Shown here: positions 43,920 to 53,699 of the stretch, piece after piece
Layout: every line of letters starts with the position of its first letter
How positions within the stretch are numbered: position 1 is the stretch's first letter
Origin: Allomyces arbusculus
Taxonomy: Eukaryota > Blastocladiomycota > Blastocladiomycetes > Blastocladiales > Blastocladiaceae
NCBI GenBank assembly: GCA_027604705.1
Contig: JADHYV010000005.1
Location: 310,001-374,000, forward strand
DNA length: 64,000 nucleotides
Direction of reading: 5' to 3'
Program-made: the position numbers and the translations under genes
Notes under the pieces: generated by a model
Databases searched by the model: none
Told to the model about the DNA's origin: nothing
What the model saw: only the letters and a program-made list of their open reading frames with translations

Positions 43920-45784
43920 TTAGACGATCGGGCACAGTGGCGCCGACCCAAGCACCACGTCCTCGATCGTGACCTGCCTCCGCTCTTCTGCACCACCCGC
44001 CACGGGCCCGGTCGGCACGACCTCCCCGTCCCTCGTCGCCCAAGCCGACTTCACCCTCATCCTCGGCGCGACCTCGACCACATGTTGCACCATCAAGTAC
44101 GACACGTGCGGGCAATCGGCCACATTCAATTCCCGCAGCTGCCGCGGCGGAAAATGCAGAATCCCCGCCAACAACGCGTCCGAGACTTGCGGGCACCCGT
44201 CGATGTGCAGTGCCCGGATCGACGCGGCGTGCCGCCGAACCACGGCCATCGCGCCGACGTCCGTCACTTGCGGGCAACCCGACACGCGCAGGTCGCGCAG
44301 GGCGCGCGCGCCGACGGCCAGGTCGACGAGGACGACGTCAGTGACGGCTGCACGGCAGGATTCGGCGTCGAGGACGCGGAGTGAAGGGCAGGTGCGCGCA
44401 ATGGACGAGAGGGAGGTGGTTGTGAGTTGCGGGCATTCGGAAATGTCGAGCGTGGTCAAGTTGGGCGACGCAGACGCGACCGCGGTCAGTGCCGCGTCCG
44501 TGACGTTCGTGCGTGCCGTGCGCAAGGTCGTGAGTGCCGTCGCTTTCCGGCCCGCGACGAGCGGCGCGAGGACCACGTCCGTACAGTCGGCGACGTCGAG
44601 AATACGCAACGCCGGGCACGCAGCGCCAATGGCCGCGGTCACGCGCGCGTCGAGCCCCGGGAGCCCTTGGATGCGCAGTGTGTGCAGGTTCAGCATCGCG
44701 TTGGGTGTGTCGCAGAGGTGCGCGATCGCGGTACCCGTGACGTTGGGCAGTCGCGTGAGGTCGAGCACGGTCATGCTCTCGCGAGACGCGTGCAGGCCCG
44801 TGGTGAGGTCTGTGTCGGTGAGGTGCGGGGACGCTGAAGAGAGGTAGACGGCGCGCAGGTGTGCGAGTTGCGCGAGCGCGTGGCCGAGCGCGCCGGGCAA
44901 GGCGAGGGCCTCGTCGTCGTCGGACGACTCGTCGGCGCTCTCAGAGCCGGCATTGGTGGGCGGTTGGAACGCGACGGGGCGGCGAGGGAGCGGGGCAATG
45001 CCGCGCAGGTCGAGGTGCCGCAGGTTTGGCGCAAACATGGCCGCGGCGGCGAGGATGGGCTCGATGGAGGCGATGTTAGAGCAACCGCTACGAACGGAAA
45101 TTTGGGGCGCGTGAGCCGAGCGACCGACAGGTGGAAATCAAGAGAATGAAAACGTACCGCAGGTCGAGGTGCACGAGCGACGTGCTGCCCCACGCCATGA
45201 GCCGCAACACGGCGCCGAGCGGGACGCGGCGCGCGACCGCGTAAGTGAACGAAATAGTGGCCCAAAGCGACGGGCACACGGCGGCGGTCCGCCACGCGCG
45301 GCATACCTACGGTGCACCGTGGGCGGCCGCCATCAGCCGCGCCATCACGATTTGCATCACGCCGACAAAAGCGCGCTCCAGCACGTACCCGCGACGCAAT
45401 GAGCCGGTCCACGATACCGAGATGCCGTAAAATCGCGAGACAAACGTCGTGCGGAAGTGCCTCGGCCGTGCCGTTTTGTAGCTGCGACGGCTGGTCGGCC
45501 GTACTGAGCGGCGACGCGGACCAGCGGCCAACGGCCCACTTACTGCCGACCACGACGTCGTCGGCGACGCCCGAATCGTGGCGGAACAGCGCCGGGTGAC
45601 TCACGGCGCGGACAGACACATGTTGGCCGTGACCGGAGGACCCGCTGCCGCCTGCGAGGTGGGTCATGGAGCGGCGTGCACTGGCAGACACGGGCAGAAG
45701 GGTGGCATGATGCGACGGCGGGCGCGCGGAAGCCGCCGCGGGGATGCGCGAAGTAGGGTGCAAGGACGAGGGAAGGTCGAACAT
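43920..45784 (-). CDS. F-box / leucine-rich-repeat protein (SCF substrate receptor, FBXL/AMN1 type)
   Basis: Probable SCF ubiquitin-ligase substrate receptor, 570 aa. Exons are 45784-45389, 45306-45158 and 45087-43920. A Ser/Ala/His-rich leader precedes the F-box at about 109-155 (LPHDVCLAILRHLGIVDRLI), which is completed only after splicing: ASR joined to VCRAWRTAAVCPSLW. Repeats of the cysteine-containing LRR type follow: LVHLDLRGCSNIASIEPIL, LRILDVADCTDVVLAPLV, LTTLDISECPQLTTTSLSSI, LRVLDAESCRAAVTDVVLVD, LRDLRVSGCPQVTDVGAMAV, IRALHIDGCPQVSDALLAGI and LRELNVADCPHVSYLMVQ. The substrate is unknown. An acidic loop (SADESSDDDEA) interrupts the first repeats. Frames antisense to the LRRs are shadows. 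Confidence 0.9.
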
Positions 45785-47380
45785 GGCGGTGCCGAACAGA
45801 CGAATGGATGAGATGGATTTTGCGTAGGGATGGCGTGGAGAGGAGGGTAGGTTGCAGGCCTGTGCGGTGCGGTGCGATGCCGGTGGGTGGGGCAGGTCCG
45901 TGGTGTCGACGGACGTGCTCGCGCGCGACGGAAGCTGGTGCGACGACGGCGATGGAGAGGATGGAGAGCAGCGCAAGCGCGACTGCCTCGACCGAGTGAA
46001 GCGCGTGTGGAGGAAGGGACTGGCGGAACATGAGGGCGAAAGCCAGGTGTAAACTAACATGATTGATGAAGAGGGCGTAAAATGGTGGGGCTTGCCGTTT
46101 GCGTCAGCACCGCGTGACGCCTGAACGGAAGGGCGAAGCAAGGTTAGGCTGAAGTGCCACGACCCCGCCACGATCGGCTGCCCTGCGCCAGGGTCCCTTC
46201 CGCTGTTAGTTCTGCAAAGAACGCCACAGGCGCCACAGACGGGCCGCGGCCCTGGCATCGACATGGTCGCGTCGAACGAACGAAGAGCCGCGGCGTGCCG
46301 TGGCAGGCCGGCTGCGCCCAGGACTCGAAGGTCGGCGCGGTCGCTTCCCGCGCTCTGCTGCGGCGCAAACACAGCGCGAGACGTCGATCTGTGCGGTGAG
46401 AACGGCCAAGCGTGCCGATGTAGGGGCCGCGATCGGCGCCGCTAACCATGCGGGACGAGTCAGAGTTACAGACCGTGCGGCCCGATGCTGAGCGCCGGTC
46501 CCGGGTCCGGCGACAGACGCTCCCCTGCCCTTTCGGCCTCGTCCTTCCCTTTGCTGCTCCTTTGCGAGCATGTTGGCCCGCCTCGCGCACAAGCTCGTCC
46601 GCGCGGCTCGCTCTCGTCCTCGCGCGTGAGCCGCCATGACAACGACCGCGACGACTGCGAACGCGAGCGCGTCGAGCGGGCCCGTGGCATCGAGCGCAAC
46701 AAGTCGTCGTCATGACGCAGGGTGGGGGGAGGGAGGCGGCACACGCGGCGTTGGGCATGGAGATCGGGAGAGCGCTGGACGGTTGGCGGGCCACGGCGGC
46801 CGGCGATGCACCGCACGCCCGTGTCCCGCAGCCGTCAGCACCAGCGCGCGGGCGTGCGGGCCAGCACACCCCGCGCCCGCACGCTTGCGCTCCCCGGTCC
46901 CCTGCCCGCACGCGCGCGCTCCCACCCTGACCCGTCATCCACTCGATTGCACACCAACGATTTGGCTGCCGCGCGCTGCCACACCCGGTGCACCCACCGC
47001 TGCTGTGTTGCTCCAGTTGCTGTCGCCGCCGCCGCCCGTGGTGGCCTCCTCCACTGGCGCGGCGCTCGCCCTCGCGCTCCCGACTCGGTGCACCGGCATC
47101 GCGGCGCCGGCACCCGCCTTCGAGCAGCAGCGGGCTTCCAGCCGTGGTTGGCGGCACCGTTCCGCGTTCCTCGCGCGCCGTCTTTGGCGAGCCTGGCGCC
47201 GCGCGCACGCCGCGGCCTCAAGGCGAGCGCTCGCGCCGCGCGTCGGTATACATACGGCGCGCGCCCGCGCTCGCGAGCGCCCGAACCCCGTCGGTCCCCA
47301 CCACCGCCTCCACCGCGCCCGCTAGCGATCGAGCGCGTGCCCACCGCCCGCAACGCAACGCCCGACCGGCTCGCTCCCCA
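45785..47380. promoter_or_regulatory. Large divergent upstream region (F-box/LRR and CHASE-receiver genes)
   Basis: 1.6 kb. Long GC-driven open frames exist on both strands (for example 46144-47208 minus), but they have low-complexity Arg/Pro/Ala composition and no motif. The stretch 46820-47380 is extremely GC-rich and probably holds the 5' leader of the CHASE gene. No TATA box was seen. Confidence 0.4.
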
Positions 47381-50300
47381 ATGTCCCGCACCTCCGCCGC
47401 CAACGCTGCTGCCGCGCGCAAGTCGCGCCCGCTGCCGGCCGTGCCCGTCTCCCACGCCGGCGCCGGCACCGGCCCCGCTGCGACCGCCGCCGGCATCCCG
47501 CTGCTGCCGCGTGCCAGTCCGGCGCCGCACCACCACCACGCACCGCACGTCGTCACGCTCGCACACGTGGTGCCCGGCCTCTCGGCCGTCACCTCCGCCG
47601 GCAACCTTGCTGCACTCGCGCACGACGCCGCCGACGACCTGCACCTGCCGCACCCCTCGCACGACGGCACCCTGCTGCCGCCCCCACCGCCGTCGTCGTC
47701 GCGGTCGCGCGAGTCGCGGTCCCCGAGCGTGCGCGCCGCCGGCGGCCGGTCCACGCGGTCGACGACGCCGTCGCCTGCACCCCCCTCACCGCCATCGCCG
47801 CGCCGCCTCGACAGCGGGTTTGCTCCACTGGCTGCGGACGCGGCACTCACCGGAGCGCCCTGCACTACGTCCGAGCCAGCCTTGCACGACGAAGCCAAGG
47901 CCGCGGTCGCCCCGGTCCCCGTGCACGGCTCCGATGGTGACGACGCATCCGCCAAGTCGCTCCACGGCGGCTGGGCCACGCCCCCAGGCGCCGCACGGTA
48001 TGGCGAGCCCACCGCGCGGCAGCTCGATTACCATCTCGGTAACCCTCACGACCCTCACGACCCGCACGACGTGCACCGCGCGCTCGTGCCCCATACCTAC
48101 GACGATGATGGTGACGACAACGACGATAGCGATGTGACCGCCGTCTCGGCCAAGGGCCCAGCATGGCTGCGCGCCGCACGCAACCGCTGGCGCGCCGTAT
48201 GGCACGACTGGACCGACCAGGTCGCGTCGTCGTCGTGGGCTGTCCGTGCCGGCGTGCTGTTTGTGCTTGTCGGGTGGATAGGTACGTTTGCGCCAAGCTC
48301 GCCCGCTTGCTTGCTCGCAGCGGTCCTCGACGAAGATGCTGACCGCTGACCGCTGCACTTGCTACGTTGTTCCGGTAGCTATTGCCGCCCTCGTCTTTCG
48401 CGAGCTGCGGTCGATTCTCAGCACCGACGGTACGCTCCTTTGCTTGCTCGCAGCAGTTCTCCGCTCGCCCGCGTCGGGCGCGCCTGCGCACCGGCCCACG
48501 CGGGCACCGACACCGGTCGGGCTGTCGCGTTGCTGTGCGCCACGGGCTGACCTGCATCTCTGTCCCGTGGGTCCCTGTAGAGATCCGAATGCGCTGCGAG
48601 AAATCGGCGCAAACGCTGTCGTTTGTCTTCAACAAGGAAGTCGTGGGGCTGGTATGTACGCGCCAACGCGATGGCTGATCCTTGCGCAAACGCAGTGGAC
48701 AAGTGGCTCACATTGCATGCTCGCGCCCATTGCGTGACGACCATGTCTAGATGAGCAACCTCTATGGCTTCGTTGGCTCCTCGGACGCGCTCTCCGGCCC
48801 GCAGCTCGACCAGTTCATGTCGCTCTCCCTCGGCAACACGAGCCTAATCTACTCGGTCGGCATCTTCCAGCGCATTACGTCTGCGCAGCGCGCCGACTGG
48901 GAGGCCTTTGCCAAAAAGTCGATTTTTGACTTGTCCAATGGCACGGCCGTACCCGCCGCGCAGCGCGACGAGTACTGGCCCGGCACGCTCACCAGATTCG
49001 TCGACCCTTCCAAGACCCCCAACGCCTCGCCCATCATTGGCTCGGCATTTGCGTTTGATCCCTGGGGGAATCCAATGAGACACAAAGTCATGGCCGCGGC
49101 CTTGGCCGACCCGTCGAACCCGAAGCTGTCGCTGGCCGTGCCGTTTATCAAGGGCCCGCCCGGATTCAACGTCTGGCATGCTGTCGACAATCCCGTTGAT
49201 TTGCCCAACAACCTGTCGACGCAGGTCATGATCGGAATTGCGTTCCAGACCACGCACATCTACGACGGGTGGGTCGCCGACCAAGAGTGCAACTACCAGT
49301 TGCGCGACGGCAATACCGTGCTCGAAAACGTTATTGACGGGACCGAGGCCACTGACGTGCACGCTGCCGTGATGCTGCCGGTGCTCGACCGCGAGTGGCA
49401 GCTCGAGTGCCGTGCACGACCGAAATACGGGCTCGCCATGTACAAATCCTGGGCGTACGCCGTGCTCGTTGCCCTTCTGGCGATTGGCCCACTGATCGGA
49501 CTCGGCACGTTCCACCTGCTGCGCCGCCTGCAGCGCGAGCGCGAGCGGCACCGCGAACTGTCATACCTCGAAGGGCTGCTCTGCACGCTGCGCGCGGAAG
49601 CCGCGGCCTGCGTGCAGGCCATCCCGTGCCCGACGATCCTCGTCGACGACCGCGGCCACGTGCTCGCCTACAACCGCCGCGCCGGGCCCTTGTTTGCCGA
49701 ATACGACCCGGCCTGGGCGGAGCGCGACGACGAAGTGATTTTCCTGCAGGACGGGGTCCCGCCGCCCGTGACCGCCGCGTCGGGCAGCGGCGGCGCCGCC
49801 GGGCTCGAGGCCGACGTTGAGCCCGGCGTTAGTGGGTACGGCATGTACCACGGCCCCGTGCGCGCGTTCATCCAGGACGACGTGGCCGCGCCCGTACGCA
49901 ACCCGCACCTCCTGGCCGCGGGCCAGCGGCAAGTGACGGTGACGCGGTCGGACGGGACTACGTTCCCGGCCGATATGGCCGTGTCCGACTTTTTCCCGAT
50001 TGAGCGCGCCGCGCCGGTCGCCGAATTCGCGGCGCTCTCGGGCCACGGGAGCCAGTCGAGTTCGTCGGCGGCGCCACGGCTCGCACAGGTCGTGCTGCTC
50101 ACGGACGCAACGGAGAAGGTGCGCGTCTTGGCGGAACTCGAGGAGACGAAGCAGCGGACCGAGCGCGCTCATGCGGTGCGGGCTGCGATTTTGCGGCTGT
50201 TGTGTGCAGCGCTGACGGCGCCGTTGCCCGTCTTGTTTGCGCACCTCGAGCCGGCCATGGTGAATGCCGTGAGCAAGGGCAAGTGCGCGGACCCGGCGGC

Positions 50301-51945
50301 ACCGCCCATGTGGGAGGCCGTGCACCACATGCACCGCGTTGTCGGGGAAATCCTGTTCCTCGTCACGCGCGACGCCGCCGCTTTGGCACCACACTTGTCG
50401 CACGCCGCCGTGCAAACACTCGCACCACCGGTGCCCCGCGACGCGGCCGCCGCCGCGCCCAGCCCGTTGGCCGCCTGGCTCGCAGCGTGGCTCGGGACCC
50501 GTCGGCCGCAATTCGACCAGCGCAAGCACCACGTGCGGTACGCAGTGCACCCGTCCGCGGCCAGCGTGCCCGAACCGCACCTCGCGAAATCGATCCTCGT
50601 CAAGGCGCTCGACATCGCGTTTGCGCTTGCTACACATGAGTCCGACGTGACCGTGCGCGTCTGCGCTCGCAGGCGACCCGTGGTCATTGACCCGTCCTGC
50701 GCGCATTGCGGCGTTCGTTCTGCGGGCCCCATCACGATCCTCGCATGCGATGGGCCGGCAACCAGTGCGGCCGAGTGGATGCTGCACGTCTCGATCGAGT
50801 GCGCGCAGGTCGACGCGGCCGTCGGGCACCGGTTGCTGGTCGCGCCGCTCGCTGCGGGAGCGAGGCAGTTTACGAACGCTACGTCCGCCGCACACGGCGC
50901 CGAATTCACGTCCAAGTACTCGTGGCCCGTGTTGCGCCAGGTGGTTGCAGGGGCTGGTGGGTCCGTTGCGGCGTGGGAGGGCCCGTCGTCGGCGGTCGTT
51001 GCTGGCGCCGTCTACTCCGGTCCGCATCCGGGGGAACTCGTCCCTGCCGGCGCGCCCGAGTGGGTGCATGTGGTGCTCGCAATCGATGTGCCGATCGAGA
51101 ACTTGCAGGCGGTGCCCGTCACGGGCCCGCCGGCGCAGGTCACGTCGGTCCGGCCGGTCGTCAACTGGGACGCGCTCGTGGATGCGGCCGCCGAGGACGA
51201 AGGTGCGGGGACCACGGCCGTGCCGAGTCCCGCAGGCGCGGCGCTCGACATCGTGCCGGTGCCAGAGCCCGTCGCAGTCGTGCCTGTCGCCGCCGCCGCC
51301 GTCCCGCCAGCCGCCGCACCTGCGCCTGTATCGCCTGTCATGCCGCCAGTCGCCTCGCCGGTCGTCGCGCCTGCCGCGCCCGCGCCGGAACCTGCCGCTC
51401 CCGCCGCCGTGCCCGCAGCAGCCGTGCCCGCAGCAGCCGTGCCCGCAGCAGCCGTGCCCGCAGCAGCCGTGCCCGCAGCAGCCGCGCCGGAACCTGCCGC
51501 GCAACCCCCTGCCGCGCCCGCACCTGGCGCCGCCGCCGCCTCCGCGCCGGCTCCGCCACGCCACGTGCTTCTCGTCGAGGACAACCTGATCGTGCAGCGC
51601 ACGACCGCGCGCATGATCGCGATGGGCGGCCACCGCGTGACGACCGCCGGGAACGGCCAGATTGCCGTGAACCTGATGGCCGATACGGCGGCGCGCGCGA
51701 CGGACCCCGTGGACTTCATTTTCATGGATCTGCAAATGCCCGTCATGGACGGGACCGAGGCCGCGGCGATCATTGCGACCCAGTTGGCGCCGGACGTGCC
51801 GATTGTCGCGTTCACGGCAAATGCGACTGAGGACGAGCGCGTGGCGACGATGGCAACGGGCCATTTCCGTGCGTGTCTGTTCAAGCCGGCCAAGCGCGAC
51901 AGTTTGCTGGAGACGGTCGCGCAGTGGACGGCATCGAGTGCGTGA
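47381..51945 (+). CDS. CHASE-domain hybrid histidine-kinase-like receptor: receiver intact, His lost
   Basis: Membrane receptor-like protein of 1405 aa. Exons are 47381-48281, 48379-48429, 48581-48651 and 48751-51945. A cytosolic low-complexity leader of about 285 residues is followed by TM1 (VLFVLVGW joined to IAIAALVF), an extracytoplasmic CHASE ligand domain (about 310-570; EIRMRCEKSAQTLSFVFN, SVGIFQRITSAQRADWEAF, STQVMIGIAF) and TM2 at about 574-597. A PAS-like domain follows (PCPTILVDDRGHVLAYNR), then a kinase core in which the H-box (MSHEIRTPL in relatives) is replaced by LCAALTAPL and no ATP-binding glycine boxes remain. A Pro/Ala linker with an exact 15-bp repeat leads to a complete receiver: HVLLVEDN, phospho-acceptor Asp1334 (FIFMDLQMP) and Lys1386 (FKPAK). 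CHASE ligands in relatives include cytokinin-like adenines. Here it is probably a sensor that must be phosphorylated by another kinase. Confidence 0.87.
51406..51480 (+). repeat. 15-bp exact tandem repeat, five copies, in coding linker
   Basis: Five identical copies of gccgtgcccgcagca encoding AVPAA units just before the receiver domain of the CHASE protein. The perfect identity at DNA level suggests recent slippage. Confidence 0.9.
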
Positions 51946-52562
51946 GAATGGCGGATCGTTTGGGGCGGGCGACCAATGGGGGGGGGGGGGGGTCGCAACG
52001 CATTTTGTTGGTTGGCTTGGCTTGGCTTGCTTGAGTTGGTTGTTGGTTGGTTGGTTGGTTGTGGCTGTCATCATTCTTGAACACTGGGAGAGACACAGTC
52101 GGCAAGAATACCCGAATCCATTTCACCCATTTTGCTGTCTTGCATCGGTTGCTGGGTGGAGAGGCGTTCGTGTCGGCTCGTGTCAGGGTGGACATGGTTC
52201 ATCGCATGTTACCGTGCAGCTTGCAGATGGGGATCGGGTCGGCCAGCCTGGAGCGTGACGATCGTGTCGACCTCGCTGCCGTGTCGGCCTTGCTGCCGTG
52301 TCGGCCCTCACGGCGTCATGGCAGTGGACCACGCCCATCGCTGCAGGCACCCGATGCGCGAGATGAGGGCAAGCGCACGACCAGATCGCCGTCGTGACGC
52401 GGTCACGTTTGACTTGCATCTACCGTGAAATCCCAGCAATGAGATCGAGAACGCGACGGGCAAGCAAGCAGCGTGACAAGCAACAACCGATGCATTTCGT
52501 TCGCCGACGTGCTCGTCTCCTTAGCAATCTTGCAAACGGCTACAACCAATCAACTGACCCAG
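51946..52562. other. Convergent intergenic region with G15 and TTGG repeats
   Basis: 617 bp between stops. It contains a run of 15 G (51978-51992), TTGG-type simple repeats (about 52008-52063), and otherwise nothing recognised. Confidence 0.6.
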
Positions 52563-53699
52563 CTAGCCGCTCTTCCCGGCACCATTTTGCTCGCGCCACG
52601 CGCCCCACCACGCAATGACCTTCGGGTCCGTGAGCCGTCCGACCCACGCGTCAAAGTCGCGCGGTACTTTCAACTGCAACCCTGACCTGGCCCACCAGTC
52701 CAGCACATTCAGATGCCCGGCCTCCGACGCGGCCGCAAGCGCCCTGGTCGAATACGTGACTTGCATCCCGGACCGTTTCCACCACTCCAAGACCTCCACA
52801 AACCCGCCAGCACTTGGCGCGTCCAATCCACCCATGTGCTCCTGTGGCATCCCCACATACTCTTGCCGCGCTGCATACTCGAGAATCCGCACATGCCCCA
52901 TCCGCGTCGCCACATCGAGTCCGTACCCCAACACCACGTCGTCGATAAAATCCGGCACAAGCAGACCCGACGCGAGCCACCAGTCCAGCGCAGCGGGGTC
53001 CCCCGTAACGCACGAACACGCGGCCTCGACCAGGTTCCATGACACGGGCAGCGGGTCCAGCACGCGTGCGCGCCACCAGTTGAGGACGGGTATGTGCCCG
53101 CCGCGCGTCGCGCAGTAGAGCGCGCCACGCACGTCGGTCAATGGGAGTTTGAGTTTCTCGCGCATGTCGAGCAGATCGATTCGGCCGCGGTACGACGCGA
53201 GGACGGACGTGCAGTGCGGGAACCGGAGAAAGGCGGCGCGGGTCACGCGCGGGGACCATTTGGCGGGTAAGACGTGGAGAAGCTGGCGCAGTTGGTTGAT
53301 GCCGGTGGGCGTTACAGGCCAGGTCGGGAGCGGCCATTGGAATCGCATGCCGAGTGGCGCAAGCGGGGTGGACGTGGTGCTGATGGCGTGGACGAGGATC
53401 TGCTCGATGATTTCGACGGGGAAGTCGGCCATGGGGGGCGGTGGCGCACTGGCGCGTTCGACGACGGGTTCGAGCGGGTCGGCGTCGTTGTCAGCGAGGG
53501 CGACGGTTGGCAAACCATTCTGGTCGTGGTGAAGATCCGGGTTGTCGGTTGGATCGCGGCCGTGGTCGTTGCTGGAGGACATTGCAAGAAGCGACGCGCC
53601 GCTGTCACGCGAGGGCAGGGGCGATCCTGGTGTGTCGACGGGGAGGGTGGGCAAGGCAAAAGGAGCGCCGGAGATCAAGTACGCGATCCGTTTGTCCAT
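52563..53699 (-). CDS. F-box-like protein with W-rich ankyrin-like repeats
   Basis: A 378-aa single-exon protein. An F-box-like helix is at about 92-135 (FPVEIIEQILVHAI). A conserved block follows (LRQLLHVLPAKWSPRVTRAA), then degenerate ankyrin-like repeats with a repeated tryptophan pair: HIPVLNWW, AALDWWLASGLL, HVRILEYAARQEYVGMP, FVEVLEWWKRSGMQVTYS, HLNVLDWWARSGLQLKVP and VIAWWGAWRE. The repeat unit is G(H/F)xxVLxWWxxSGL plus a variable tail. It is probably an SCF-type adaptor of a lineage-expanded family (expansion inferred, since a second copy lies at 62225-63250). The start at 53699 adds an unconserved 40-residue leader; a second Met at residue 40 could also be used. Confidence 0.78.
   Translation of the reverse strand: MDKRIAYLISGAPFALPTLPVDTPGSPLPSRDSGASLLAMSSSNDHGRDPTDNPDLHHDQNGLPTVALADNDADPLEPVVERASAPPPPMADFPVEIIEQILVHAISTTSTPLAPLGMRFQWPLPTWPVTPTGINQLRQLLHVLPAKWSPRVTRAAFLRFPHCTSVLASYRGRIDLLDMREKLKLPLTDVRGALYCATRGGHIPVLNWWRARVLDPLPVSWNLVEAACSCVTGDPAALDWWLASGLLVPDFIDDVVLGYGLDVATRMGHVRILEYAARQEYVGMPQEHMGGLDAPSAGGFVEVLEWWKRSGMQVTYSTRALAAASEAGHLNVLDWWARSGLQLKVPRDFDAWVGRLTDPKVIAWWGAWREQNGAGKSG

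Noticed and set aside
45307-45387. Peptide FVGVMQIVMARLMAAAHGAP within the F-box region
   Set aside because: It lies in an intron with good GT and AG sites. Splicing it out restores SRVCRAWRTAAVCPSLW, the expected F-box continuation.
46144-47208. Minus-strand frame of 354 codons
   Set aside because: Arg/Ala/Pro/Gly low-complexity composition driven by GC-rich DNA, no motif, and it overlaps the probable leader of the CHASE gene.
51406-51480. Regular short repeats that could suggest a CRISPR array
   Set aside because: There are no spacers; they are contiguous 15-bp coding repeats in frame in a eukaryotic gene.
49561-52074. Minus-strand frame of 837 codons
   Set aside because: Arg/His/Cys-rich shadow of the CHASE-receiver gene; it has no domain and spans the 15-bp repeat.
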